Assembly (NCBI GenBank): GCA_946902875.1
Contig: OX336336.1
Coordinates: 3,628,545 to 3,692,544 of the forward strand
DNA length: 64,000 bases
Direction: 5' to 3'
Source of the DNA: Nematopogon swammerdamellus
Lineage: Eukaryota; Arthropoda; Insecta; Lepidoptera; Adelidae
Shown here: positions 39,641 through 51,694 of the stretch, in pieces
Numbering within the stretch: the first letter of the stretch is position 1
Layout of the letters: each line of letters starts with the position of its first letter
Program-made: the position numbers and the translations under genes
The notes under the pieces: model-generated
Seen by the model: the letters and a program-made list of their open reading frames with translations, nothing else
The model's database searches: none
Told to the model about the DNA's origin: nothing

Positions 39641-40479
39641 TTTTACAAATATCGTTAGATTATTATTACCTCAAATCGTTATTTTTTAACCGACTTCAAA
39701 AAAAGGAGGAGGTTCTCAATTCGACTGTATGTTTTTTGGTCAAACATGACCGAAATTGGTAGATCTACCAAAAAATTTGTACCTAACTTTTCACACTGTC
39801 ACGGACACGGAACAGACTCTATTACCGACCTTTTTCCTCTCTCACATCACGGCGAAATGTACGCGCGCTCAAACGACCACAGATATATATTATTTTGTGA
39901 ACATAACTAGGGAATCATGCATTCAAATTAAAACCTGTCGAGACATTTATTTATTTAGATATAGGAATTCATCCAGTAAAACAATGATCTACATACCTAC
40001 TACCATATTATGCCTAGTACTAATGAAAACAACTCATTCACGATGTTGAAATCTAATATTAAAATAAAATCCTATTTCGCAGGATCGAATGAGGAACCTT
40101 CCCCAACTTTCCCAATAAAATCCCTATAAAGTCTCGAATAAGGATTCGGTCCCAAATGGGATTGAATCCTTGCCCCTTGGTGAGTCACACCAATGCAATT
40201 GCCCGCGTGCGAGTGAGACGTCGCACTGCATACGCATCACGAAAACCCGATCTGTCTCACTCGCACGCGGGCAATTTCATTGGTGTGAGTACTGTGTACG
40301 TGCCAGCTTTAGTTAACCGACCTGTATAAGTGTACCAGCTTTTGCCCGCGGCCTCGCTCGCATAGCCAATGTACGTCGTGAAAGTCCATTCTAAATATTG
40401 GTCAAAGATTTTTTTTAAATCGGATGTGTATTTTCGGAGATTACCTCCTAGCATTTGTGACTTACTTATGTTTTTTTTT

Positions 40480-40832
40480 TATGTTTGTTACCTCAGAACT
40501 TTCGACTGGGTGAACCGATTTTGAATTTTTTTTATTTCAATGCTGGTACTTCCCGTGTGGTCCCATTTCAATTTGGTCAGGATCGGATTGGAAAGCTCGG
40601 CCTTCGGCCTCGCGATTCCGCCGAGTACATTAATAACAAAAAATTACTAAAACAAACTGTGAAATAAAAAACTATTTAAAAAAAATAGAAAAACCGCCTT
40701 CAAAAATGTATGAAATAAAAAAAATCGAACCCTAGAGTTGAAGGCGGTGCTAAAGCAAGCAAAAATCACCGACCGCCTTCAACTCTAGGGTTCCATTTTT
40801 TTTTTATTTCATACATTTTTGAAGGCGGTTTT
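40480..40832. mobile_element. Hairpin repeat family H, copy 2
   Basis: GTTACCTCAGAACTTTCGAC, GCCTTCGGCCTCGCGATTCC, then arms at 40691-40745 and about 40770-40832. Confidence 0.7.
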
Positions 40833-40841
40833 GCTCATATC

Positions 40842-41403
40842 AGTGGTGCCCAAACGGTCGATCGCGATCGACCAGTCGATCGCAAGAGGTTTTTAGGTTG
40901 ATCGCTGAAAATATGTCAGAGCAAAAAGTGACTTGTAGAAACCGTTTTCCGGGTGGTGTGGTCTTCCGCAAGAACCGAAATGGTAACAAATACAAAGCTC
41001 GTAGTATGTATGTATGTATATATTCTTTATTGAACACCAATTTATAAAAATTAGGTACAACAGGCGAGCTTAATGCCGCGAGGCATTCTATTCTAACTAA
41101 CCTTTGGCATGTGGGAGTAGTACATGCAGGCGAACAAGAATAGTTTGTGGCAATGTAGTAGATGTAGCTTTCAAGGATGTGAATTCCATCTAATAAAGAT
41201 TGGTTCAATTTAATTAATTGTTTTTATTGTAATTTACCGTAAAATAACATATCATACCTACACTTTAAATAATTTATTATAATAAATCTAACAAAAATTT
41301 CTATTAATTATTGAACAACGAAAACTTTTTGCCAAACTGTCGATCTCAAAACGTTTACTTTTCCGTAGGTAGATCTTCATAGAAAAAAGTATGGGTACCA
41401 GTG
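40842..41403. mobile_element. hAT-like element with a LINE tail inside
   Basis: Ends CAGTGGTGCCCAAACGG and GGGTACCAGTG are hAT-like. GGTCGATCGCGATCGACC and a GTAGATCTT near the right end are shared with the hAT at 45294. 40997-41210 looks like an inserted LINE 3' tail (TTCTTTATTGAACACCAATT). The flanking 8-mers (GCTCATAT / CTCTATAT) match only in part. Confidence 0.55.
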
Positions 41404-42165
41404 CTCTATATCGACGAGTATTAAGATAGCAAGAAGTGGTGCAAGAAGAAAATTGCTAGGGAAGAAAAATCTGTGTGTGAACAAGTTCGCACTTAGCAGG
41501 CTTTTTATTTCTATTTTCAGCATTTTCGAAAATTCCAAAAGATTTTATTTTTATTTTTTTGTTTGTTCTCCAGGTCGCACCGCATATGTCTATAGAATCA
41601 TCAGTAGTCTCTCTGCATACTGCCTACCCCCTCTATCTGACGACCCTTGCACCCTGATGCTGACATCTTGACATGTCTGTGACGGGCGCTAAGGATGTAA
41701 TAAAAACAATTCACACACTTTAAAACGTGATTTTTAGGGTTCCGTACTTACATGTAATAGAAGAATCGTCATCAATACGAAAAGGTCGTCCGTACAGAAA
41801 CTGCACTAGGTACGTAAGTTGTTTATATTATGTTTATATGTATTTACCTACCTTTGAACCTGTAAAATAAAATGTAATGAATGTATTTAATTGTATGTTA
41901 AATGTATAATAACTAATAAGTATTATTATTATTTTTAATTTTTTCATTCTTTTGTATTTAATTTTGCACTACCCATCTACCTTACCCGTAATACCAGGCA
42001 TGCCTGGTAGATAATGCATTTAGGCTTTAAGTCCGCCTGTTGTCACTTGTTTTCATTCCATTTCCGCTCGTCAGTTCATGCCTGTCAACTCTGTTTTAAT
42101 TTTTCACACATTTGACAAGCGTTCGTTGTACGTTACGTTACATTGTATCCGAAGGTGGTGAAAAC
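41404..42165. other. AT-rich DNA without recognised features
   Basis: No gene supported; the 72-codon frame at 41453-41671 has no family resemblance. Confidence 0.4.
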
Positions 42166-42169
42166 GGCC

Positions 42170-42345
42170 TTCAGTCAGTCAGCGTCTAAGCGTCCACTGC
42201 TGGACATAGTCCTCCCGGCCTTCCGTGGTATGGAACCACTGGTTTTCCCGCACACTCCGTTTCCCTGTCCGCGGCCGCCAATGTAGGGCCCGTTTACTCG
42301 AACGTTCGACGTCTCGTCGGCTGATGTGCCCAGCCCATTGCCCTA
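42170..42345 (-). pseudogene. RTE-type LINE C-terminal fragment, deleted
   Basis: Minus strand reads LGQWAGHISRR, then across an internal deletion ENQWFHTTEGRED and YVQQW. Confidence 0.65.
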
Positions 42346-42651
42346 GTAACCTTAATCGTAATCGTAGATAATTTTGAATTTGGCATGCTAATAAAATTAC
42401 AATCTGATTCGCTGACAATTCTGATGAAGTCGATTATCTTTAAAAATACAATTTTAATAACGAAATATTTTTATGTTCAGTCTATGCATGCAGCATGGTT
42501 TTCCCTTTATGGACAACAATATTTCATAGCGATACGTTTTTCTTCTCGCAGCCTTGTTAATGTTCAAATTGTCAAGACTTTCTAACTAACTTTGGATATC
42601 TACTAGAGAACCCTACTTTTTTACCCGACTATTCACTTTTTTACTATTCCT

Positions 42652-42672
42652 TCTCTCTCTCTCTCTCTCTCT
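42652..42672. repeat. (CT)n microsatellite
   Basis: Uninterrupted CT run. Confidence 0.85.
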
Positions 42673-42679
42673 ATTTGAA

Positions 42680-43325
42680 CTGTCATTTTGCTAAGTGCTC
42701 TCGATATTCCCTCGTGACATCAAGTCGTCGAGGCCGACACGTGGGCTTTTACTTAGCAAAAGCTATCTTCAGCCAGTTTAGATAATCAATATTTATGTAC
42801 CTACTGAGTGGAGAAAAAATTATTAAAGATTTAATCAAAATTTACAGGCTGTTTCAGGATAGGGTTTCGTAACTTCAGGGTTCGAAAGGGGTCCATATTT
42901 GAAGACGAAAAGCTCTGCAACGTTTTCCCAGATTCGGTCATTTTATAGTACTTTTTTTGGTTAAAATAATTTAATCGAGATTTGGTGGACTTATTAAAAC
43001 ATTTATTAATAGTAAATTAAAACATTAAATGTGTACGTGTTAAATTAAAACATAAAAATAGCTAACTTGCATGCTTAACTAGTAGAATTGAACTGGATGT
43101 AGGTAAATTCCAAACACGTAAATTTAAATGGCATCAAAAGAAAAGGGGGACTGGACTAGGTCATTGTACTCCCTAGACCTAGACAGAACTTTTGCCAAAT
43201 CTCCCCCAAACTCACTGTCTATCGAGTTTATATTCCAATTTTAAATTTTTGTATAAAAAAAATAAGGAATTTCGAGTGTTGAGGATTTTTTTCTTCTAAT
43301 AATGAGTACTTTCTATTATCCTGAA
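42680..43325. other. AT-rich DNA without recognised features
   Basis: No gene or named repeat supported. Confidence 0.4.
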
Positions 43326-43329
43326 ATCC

Positions 43330-43830
43330 TAAGGCGGGTGGTAGAGTGGTCTGGGCGTCGGCTTCTCGTGCGGAGGTCCGAGGTTCGATTCAAGCAAAGT
43401 ATTAGGACAAAATAATCAAGCAGCAAGTAAGGCACGAAGTCCCACCTGCTGCATGACTCGGTGGAAGACTGTGCCTAGGTCCGAGTTAGCTAGCCGGTCA
43501 CCCTTATGCACGACATCTTATCCTTATCCTTTATTCCGCCTTTTAGTTTATGGTGAGTGCATGGATAATAAAAAGCTTGTGCAGTTTATTCAATTTTGTC
43601 CACGATTTTGTTCCTAAGTATTTAAATTAGTCAAACGGCCGTACATATTTTTTTTGTATTGCAGTATGGCTGGCTTACTTAATCGGAGGGGCCAAAGCAT
43701 ATGCTCCGACCAGCCAATATCACCTCCGAGAAGGTAGGTGCCATACCGGAGACTTTCCTTTGGAATGTTGGCTAAGCTGAACTAGAGGAGAACACAACCG
43801 AGGCTGCTATCCTTCACCCATTGCTCCATG
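43330..43830. repeat. Broken SINE cluster: T head (+), F fragment (+), T tail (-)
   Basis: 43332-43390 is a family T head (GGTCCGAGGTTCGA), 43393-43530 a family F segment, 43675-43830 a reversed family T tail (TGGGGCCAAAGC-like GAGGGGCCAAAGCATATGCT). Confidence 0.6.
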
Positions 43831-44179
43831 TTTCGGATTCCATGTAAATATGTAGGACCACCACAGGGGTGGCCTGGAGGAAATTGCCTAAGGCAATAAG
43901 CCCGCCCTTGCCACGCATTAAGTGGTGTAAAATGTATTATTATTGTACATAAGTAATTTTTTTTTAAATCGTTCAAATATCTTGCAATATTCATCAGTAA
44001 TTAGTAATTAGCCATTATTCGATCATTAACAATTATTATTAATGGAAGCACTGCCCCTTATAGTACAGCCTATGGGCTAGTTTAAGGGGCACAGAACGCC
44101 TAAAAATGTAAATAAAACACTTAAAAAATAAATAATTAAATAAATATCCTTTTATGTTGGCCCATATTAACGTACCTAT

Positions 44180-44985
44180 ACCTATAAATTTTTTACCCCC
44201 GACGAAAAAAATGGAGGGGTGTTATTATAAGTTTGACGTGTGTGTGTGAGTGTGTGTGTTTGTATGTGGGCATCGTAGCTCCCAAACGGATGGACCGATT
44301 TGGATGCGGTTTTTTTATTAGGAAGCTTGTTTAATCGGCATGGTTCTTAGCTGGGTGAATCAACTTTTTCTTGTAACGTAAAAACCAGCTGCAAAGACAA
44401 ATACAAAAAAAAAGTTTATTACAATTTATTACTTAGTTGAAAATCAATAAGTATAAAATACTTAGGTTGATAGGCAATTGAAATAAAAGAGAACTATTTA
44501 AAATAAAACATTAACCAAATTTTTAGGGGTGACCCAGGGGAAAATTTTGTCCCCAGTTTCGTATGGAAAAAAGGGGTTGTCCCCAGGGTAACCAATATTT
44601 TTTTATAAATTACTCAAAATTCTTTGTGCAGCTTCTTTCTAATTAATCAATTACTTATCTGAGAGTTGCTGTAACTATTAAAATAAGGTGAATTTATCAA
44701 CATAATATCCTGTTTTCAGACAGATAACCAAAACAAGAAAAAGTTGATTCACCCAGCTATGTTTGTAATCAAATAATTAAGTAATAAAAAAATTATTATC
44801 TTAAAAAGTGGACCGAGTTTCATGCGGTTTTTTTTAAAAAGCTTGGGGACCGCTAAGTAAATACAAAAAACAAAGAGCTTCGCGGAAGTTTACTTAGCGG
44901 TCCGCCGACTCCTTTAAGTAAGTAAACGGAAATAATTTTTGACTTTTTAAGGGTCGGGGTTTTTTAAATTTGTAATTTAACTTTT
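44180..44985 (-). mobile_element. Repeat family J, copy 2, interrupted by a 402-bp MITE
   Basis: Reverse of 35641-36008; its halves (44190-44352 and 44755-44985) rejoin exactly when the element at 44353-44754 is removed. Confidence 0.8.
44353..44754. mobile_element. 402-bp MITE M2 with perfect 22-bp TIRs and AGCT duplication
   Basis: Both ends are GGGTGAATCAACTTTTTCTT(GT), flanked by AGCT (44349-44352 and 44755-44758). The uninterrupted TAGCTA site is seen in two other J copies (near 35828 and 57537). No coding frame. Confidence 0.85.
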
Positions 44986-45264
44986 ATAGTTATCCGTTAA
45001 AAACCATCAAACTCGTTCTGTTGACATGTAATAAAATTAATGGTTTTTGCGTTAAACGAGCCGCAGCAGCAAAAAAAAAACTCAGCATTGCGAGGCCGAT
45101 ATCCGCTTGCGTGTGTTCCTTCTGTAAGTTTTTTCTGAGAGTTTTTAAGGGTTTCGAACTAAATGTAGTACGGAGGGGCCCTAATAAGGTGAAATGTTGT
45201 TGTCCATCTGTCTGTCTGCTTCGTCTATCACAAAATTGTTTTTTTGTTTTGTTTTTTCTTGTTT

Positions 45265-46700
45265 TTTATGGAAACTGACACGGTTGGCTACATCAGGGGT
45301 GGCCAACCGGTCGATCGCGGCTGCTGTGCTGGTCGATCGCGACGAGGCCAGAGGCCAGAGGCCATAATGGACAACTGGTTGAAAAGAAACGTTCCAGGAG
45401 GATCTTCAAATGAATAATAAAATTTCTTGAAGAGAGGGGTGATGACTATCATCATCTGCGCGACTTGGACTGGCTGTCTGATTTAGCTTTCTTAGCAGAT
45501 TTCCCAGGACAACTCAGCACATTAAATCTTGAATTACAAGGCAAGAACAAAACTATATTAGAGATGATGAATTCTGTTGCAGCGTTAAAAAATCAAGCAG
45601 CATCTTTGTTAATTGATCTTGAAAAGAATAGGTTCCAGCGATTTAAAAACCTCAAAGATCATTTAGAAAAGTATCCTAACTACGTTTTCATGCCTGAGAA
45701 ATACACAGCAGAGATAAAGGCAGTGTTATCATATCAAATTTCGACAACAGATTTAGTGAATTTAAAACATTATAAAAGTTGGTAGAATTTATCAAGAAAT
45801 TATCAGTTATCCATTCAATATCAACACTGACGTGAACGACTCATACAATATGTCTAATAAATTTGCAGAGATGTTTCAAATGTTTCAATGGATGGATATT
45901 TCACTAGAAAATGAAATTATTACTCTGGTAGCGAAGTATACCTGAAAGCAAGGTCAAACTCTTGTCTAGATTTTTGGAAATTGGTTTCAAAGGAGAAATA
46001 TTCAAATGTAAAAAAATGTGCCGAACAACTGCACTCGTGTTTTGGTTGGACATATTTATGTGAATCAGCATTTTCCTACCTGCAAACGAAAAGTAAGCAC
46101 CGTTCATGCTTGACAGACGCTCACACATCGGATTATTTAAGATTAGCAATTTCCAACCCAACTACACACCTGACTTTGCGTTGAATGTACTAAGTATTAT
46201 TTAAAACGATCTTATGTGTTTTGTCATTCTATAAAATATACAAATTATAATTTTTTTTCATTTTCTTAGTTCCCGAAAATAAAATAAAATTTTCAATTAA
46301 GTTTATGGTACGAAATTCTGTAACATTCTGAGGAGTTATGAAGTACTCGTAGATCGCCAGGAGTCAGGAAAATAAAAAGTAGATCTTAGGCTTCATCAAC
46401 TTGGCCACCCCTGGGCTACATCACCTACAACATCCGTGATGTCAGCCCATAACACCGGGTGAACTAGGTGCCACGTCAGTGCCTCCCTTCGGTCGTGCCG
46501 GCTACACTGAACTGGACGGAAAACACAAACTATTTACATAGCCGTTTCGACCGACCTTTCATTCAGTGCGGTGGTACCAAACCGGGCGGGTTAAACCCTA
46601 CCACCTAGTAATATAAGAAGGGAGTCATATCCCGCTTAGTCGCCTTTTACGACACACATGGGGAGAGATGCAGAAATGGCCCCACACCACACGGTACAAT
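45265..46700 (-). repeat. Fusion SINE (S tail + F end), copy 3, split by an hAT element
   Basis: 45265-45293 and 46414-46700 are one SINE: GACACGGTTGGCTACAT then CACCTACAACATCCGTGATG, and the S/F junction AGAAGGGAGTCATATCCC near 46630. Confidence 0.8.
45294..46413 (+). mobile_element. 1120-bp hAT element with degraded transposase
   Basis: Flanked by exact GGCTACAT copies (45286-45293 and 46414-46421). Ends CAGGGGTGGCCAA and TTGGCCACCCCTG are perfect inverted repeats. Frame 45465-45785 reads LSTLNLELQGKNKTILEMM and MNSVAALKNQAAS; frame 45981-46184 reads GWTYLCESAFSYLQTKSKHR and SCLTDAHTSDYLRLAIS, the hAT dimerisation region in the style of GTF2IRD2/EPM2AIP1-like transposases. Frameshifts and a missing N-terminal half make it inactive. 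Confidence 0.88.
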
Positions 46701-46903
46701 TGTTAGTTGAAAGAAATTTTGGTACCACGCTGGTGGCGCGCCCATAAGAGAGTTTGCGCCGGCCGGACCACTGCGGTGGTGCTCAATTGAATAAAACAGG
46801 TCAAATGCAAACACGGGTGGGGCAACAGCGGGTTAGTGCAATTTGGGTGTAGTTTGGTTAGGTACGCACGACACGACACAACCAGCCGGCACAGGTACCT
46901 TAA

Positions 46904-47286
46904 GGCGCCTAGTAACGCCAACGGCGTAGCGCGTAGTAGTTTTCATATGAGTTTTTTTCTTAAATTGCGATCCTTCACATTAGAACTTTGAAAAGCGTGT
47001 GATCGATAGATATAACAAATTCAGGCGTCATTTTGCTATAAAAATTCCATTCAAATTCTCTTTAGTTTCTGAGATCAAGTCTTCAAAGTTCACGCGGAAG
47101 AAAAAATCGACATTTGGTTACCGTATAGTTTGTATAGAAAATGATAAAATTTTACAACCAAAAACGTGTGAACGATAGACAGAGAATTGTTCTATATTTT
47201 GCAGTAGATCTTAGCCTTTAGATTGGTCTAGTCTAGTTATCACGGGCTACTTCTTCAAAAATCCACATTTGGCGTTACTAGGCGCC
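46904..47286. mobile_element. 383-bp MITE M3 flanked by TTAA
   Basis: TTAA at 46900-46903 and 47287-47290; ends GGCGCCTAGTAACGCCAA / TTGGCGTTACTAGGCGCC. TTAA targets are used by piggyBac and Kolobok types. No coding frame. Confidence 0.8.
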
Positions 47287-47290
47287 TTAA

Positions 47291-48088
47291 CACCTAAATA
47301 GGACCGTTCGGTCTACGCAAGTCACCCTTAAACCATATTTAGGTACTTACTTACACCAAAAAACGCTTATCGGGCACTAAAACACGTACCTATCTATATT
47401 ACACATTGAGTTCATTTAACTCAATGATATTTACACCTTCGTCTGAGCTGCGTATTTACGTTCTATACAAGCCCATTACGCAAGCAAGGGTAGGTAAGTA
47501 ATTTATCGAGTATAGTTTGGAATACAAATTTCTCATTGACGTCTTCCAATCTGTACACCGCCATTACGCAAAAATCGTGTATATTTTGGAGTGATCTACG
47601 CAAATTATGCCGGTTCCGTAACATACAGCGCCAGTAGGCAATGCGGACTATTCGTGTATATATCGGAACTGCTCAGTCGATTCCAAAATATACGCGATAA
47701 GTCGCAGCTCGCCATTTTGTTTTGTTGATTTCTCTTTCTATTCCATGTTGTTCAAATCTATCTATTCTTTTCTAAACATTGCATCATCAGTCATCCATCA
47801 CATCATTGACGCGTACCTTTGTTCTGATTAACGGTTTTTGGTTGTTTCCGCACAAATAATTACCAATTATAAACTCTTATACTTATACATAAAAGTAGCT
47901 TAGCTAAGTGAAGAAAATGATCACTAAAGACAGATTAAAACAGTTTTTGCAAGAAAAATGTGGTGAATACAAACAGCAACTCTTTGAATTTGAATCGTCT
48001 GAGAAATTGTAATTGTTTTAAGTGTAAGCTGGGCGAAAACGTCATTATTATACAGTCGGTCGCCCGTAGAAACTTCGCTATTTTTATT
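47291..48088. other. DNA without recognised gene
   Basis: Two loosely similar segments (around 47440 and 47560, both with GCCATTACGCAA or CCCATTACGCAA) suggest an unknown repeat. Otherwise nothing supported. Confidence 0.35.
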
Positions 48089-48089
48089 A

Positions 48090-48621
48090 GTACATACATA
48101 CATACATACCACACGCCGTATCCCGACAATCAGGGTAAGCAGAGTAATCGGTGTTGTGCTGCAAGAATTCTGGAAACACAACATCGACCACCGTGTCGAC
48201 CACCATGCACGTTTAGCAAACTATTCGGACATGATAACTATCAAGCTCGATAGCTCAGTGGTGCAGACAGTCAACTGTCGCTATTGAATGTTAAGCAACG
48301 CTGGGTGCGGTCAGTATTTGGATGCGTGACCGCTGACCGTTGGAGGCTGACCGAGGTTCGGATTCCTCGTAAAACTGTAGGTCCCTTCCCTCCTAATCTT
48401 ACTTGGTGGTAGGGTTTAACCCGCCCGGGTTGGTACCACCGCACTGAATGAAACGTCGGTCTAAACGGCTATGTAAATAGTTTGTGTTTTCCGACCAGTT
48501 CAGTGTAGCCGGCACGATCAAAGGGGGAAGCACTGACATGGCACCTAGTTCACCCAGTGTTATGGGCTGACATCACGGACGTTGTAGGTAATGTAGCCAA
48601 CCGTATCAGTTTCCATAAAAA
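48090..48621 (+). repeat. Family F fragment followed by family S SINE copy 8
   Basis: F part to GATAACTATCAAG (48245), then SINE head CTCGATAGCTCAGTGGTGC, GTTAAGCAACGCTGGGTGCG, T-arm GAGGTTCGGATTCCTC, and tail TCAGTTTCCATAAAAAAA. Confidence 0.8.
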
Positions 48622-49428
48622 AATTTAAATTTGGAATTATTTTCGTCGTTCTTAGTTATCAATCATCATCTAAATTTGATTTGAGGTTAAAATCGTAGAG
48701 CATTTTAATAAAGACGCTGTTTGTTGATTCGATTCGAAAATATACTTAGGTACATAGGTGTTGATTGAATGTTCCTTAATATTGTACTCTCGCTCTCGCT
48801 CTAAGTAAAGAAGGACAATTTAAACATGTCCGGCTCGTCGAACTGTCAGATAGACATATGTATGTATAGATAGACTGGCTGGAATGCCTGAAAGTGATGT
48901 GTGTTCCTAACTGAGGGTAATTGTAGAACATACGTTACAGTGGCAATACCGTGGACGTGTCCCGGCTACCCACCCGTGTCACCAAATTATGTGCCTTAGG
49001 GTCACCACAATACGCCCTGTTGCGGGACAGATTCGTATAATTGATCAGTAGCAGATTGAAAATAGATATTTGAACAAAAATAAACAACTAGGTAGAGGTG
49101 CATTTTCTAAAAACTCGAATGCTTTCAGTTAAGTGAGTTTCTAAGTTTGTGTTTAAGTAGAGCTTCTTCTGTCCTCTAATACCACAGAAATGATTTCTGT
49201 GTCTAATACCTACCCTTTTCGTATTGTGTGCGTATTTATATGAAATTAATCATCCTCAGTACCTATTACGAAATCGAAATGGTGTTTTGCGTTGACGCCT
49301 TCAGCCTGCTTGATACTCTGTTGAATTCGTCATGCAGAGCACTTCTGGGCCTAAAATATAGTTCATATCGATTAAATTTCAAGTTATTATTTCAGTTCAA
49401 ACGTCATACGTCAAAAGGCACCGGCCAA
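48622..49428. other. AT-rich DNA without recognised features
   Basis: No gene supported. Confidence 0.4.
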
Positions 49429-49429
49429 A

Positions 49430-49745
49430 GCTGGATTCTTTATTCTTTATTCATTAATTTTTTTTACAATCCGGTTCAACAAAGAAGTGCAGGGCTTTTT
49501 ATTTAACGTCTTTGTTAAAAAATATTTTGTGACTAACTACATAATAGACACCGCTTACAGTGTTAAACTACAGTTTGAGAGCTAGAATAACTATAGTATA
49601 GGCTTGATAATTCTGACCAGATGTAATCAAAAGTAAACGTAAAAATAAAATCAAGTGTATTTGTCAGAAATTTTTTATGCATAGATATCGTATCAAATCG
49701 TGTCAATTAGTAATTTTCATACCACAAGTCAAAAAATAAATACAT
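49430..49745 (-). repeat. Dispersed repeat, probable LINE 3' region, copy 2
   Basis: ATAGACACCGCTTACAGTGT matches 19320-19345 in reverse; 5' portion CAATCCGGTT also matches. Confidence 0.55.
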
Positions 49746-49749
49746 TAAT

Positions 49750-50440
49750 GTACATAAATAATGAATGTATCAATTTGTCAAATGTATTATATATACCAAA
49801 AAATTGCAAAGTCTGCCGCACCTACCGGACGAAGCTCGTATGATAAATGTGCATGTTCGCGCTCTATTGACTGGCCGCGATTCCGGTGGGCCGGCTGTAA
49901 CGAAGTAAGTTTGCACACAAACTTGACAACATCGCGGAGACATTCGGTGGTGGCAATGGGCCGTGGGAATGCGGATGTGCTAATAGTGGAAAGAATATAT
50001 ACGTCTTGTGAGTGAAGGGAGGCTGGAAGTTCGAACAAATTGATAGGTTGAACAAAAAAAAAATTCATGCAAATAATTTCATTTCAAGTTGATTGTAGGA
50101 ATGTTGGCCTAATATGTTGATTGAAATAACAGCTTTAAGCTCACTGGCGGCATATCGTATTTAGCGCATCCAACACTGTTATAGCACAGATTAAGTTATA
50201 GTGAGCAAATAATAATTATGTGATACTTTTTTTTTAAAGTAAACTAGGTATTTATTGAAAAGTTTAATAACAAAGTTATTTTACCTGATTTAACAGCTAA
50301 CATTATATATAATCATACACAACGCACGTAAATGCACTCATAAATAAATGCAATAATAATATGAACACGGTATACGTAGCATATTTTTAGAACTTCTAAA
50401 TTCAACGACCAATATTTCGCTGAATCCGACTGCTAGGAAT
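49750..50440. other. DNA without recognised features
   Basis: No gene supported; overlapping frames at 49761-50068 on both strands lack family resemblance. Confidence 0.35.
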
Positions 50441-50449
50441 AAAAAAAAC

Positions 50450-51690
50450 CGCTCAAGTGTGAACATGTTCACGTGCCAAGGATACCGTCACCGCTGCTTT
50501 GGTCCCAACTAATTATATTTTCTACGAGAGGGCGCGGTCAGACTTTAAATGGGGGGCCGCCCGACCTTTAAAGCTGGCCGTTGTTTTGATTCCACTTGAA
50601 ACTGTAGGTCTCTCCCCAAAACCACTGAAATGGCACCTCACTCTGGCGCACACTTAAATGGTATGATAAATAGCATCAAGTCGAAGTCTGATAGTATGTT
50701 TGGCTGTGCGCTCATCACGTAAAAACTACAAAACCAATTTGAACGCAGTTTTCAGAAAAAATATTAGGCATAACTCGGTGTAACATATTACGCTATGTAA
50801 CATCACGTCATATTTATATGAGCTGAGCAAGTGAGCAGTGGGGTCTGACTGAAGTGAACGCAGTTTTAAAAAAAATTTCACTTCGATTTGCATTCATGTG
50901 ATTTACTCGAAAAATGCTCAAGCTAATTAGGGGCATAGTATTTCGAGCAATATGATCTGTGATGTTTTGCAATTATATATATCAAATTGAAATTTTGGCT
51001 CTTCGCAAATCAAGCTTTTTCTCAACTTTTTGAGCAAAATGAACAATTTTGTGCACAACTACATAAAGAAAGTTACATTGAACACCTTTTTCAGAATTTT
51101 CAAACAAACCTTTAATATGTAAAATTTCGGCGACAAAACTGCAGATTTTCTCAACTTTAAAACGAAATATTGGTTAAAGCTAACTGTGCCATGTTATATA
51201 TTTCTGTAATTGCCTTAACAATAACTTTAGTACTTGATTTATTTAAAAATATATATACATTTTGTCATCAGGTTTATCAAAATTGGCTAATCGGCGCGGC
51301 GGATCCGGAGATATCTGCGTGTGACCGACAGACGGACAGACAGACATACAGTGATCCTGTAACGGTCTCTTTTTTGCAATTTTGCGACGGGACCCTAAAA
51401 ATGAAACTCTCGAAAAATAATATTACAAAAAGCGGGCCCGTTCTAAATTCAAGCGGAGCGCGCGAAAGTGTCAAGTGTTGTCGTAATTGGCGGTGACAGT
51501 TGATGGCGGGAATTTCGATTGTGGCTGTTGGCTGCCGTGCGGCGCGCGGCAGCCATTCGTGACGACAAGACTTCGCTCCACGCGGGAAGTAGAGGAAGGG
51601 ACAGCCGCTGCTTATGAGAATATTATACTTAGAAATCAACCTTGTCGAAGAGTTAACGAAAAATTGCATAAAGACGAAACTGCAACTGTT
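50450..51690. other. Degenerate SINE-like piece and unassigned DNA
   Basis: GAGGGCGCGGTCAGACTTTAAATGG at 50527 is a faint 5S-SINE core. GACAGACGGACAGACAGACA and GCGACGGGACCCTAAAAA around 51330-51405 mark another dispersed repeat. The 151-codon minus frame at 51277-51732 is not supported as a gene. Confidence 0.35.
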
Positions 51691-51694
51691 AGAT

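Larger units (their letters stand above)
37906..40322. mobile_element. 2417-bp composite element with perfect 41-bp terminal inverted repeats
   Basis: 37906-37946 and 40282-40322 are exact reverse complements (GGTCGGTTAACTAAAGCTGG at the outer edge). A 34-bp subterminal hairpin (GCCCGCGTGCGAGTGAGAC) lies at the right end. Inside: repeated GGATTTAATCCT motifs, a tandem array (38140-38480), a family T SINE (38616-38976) and a family A copy (39048-39640). No transposase frame and no clear target duplication. Confidence 0.7.
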
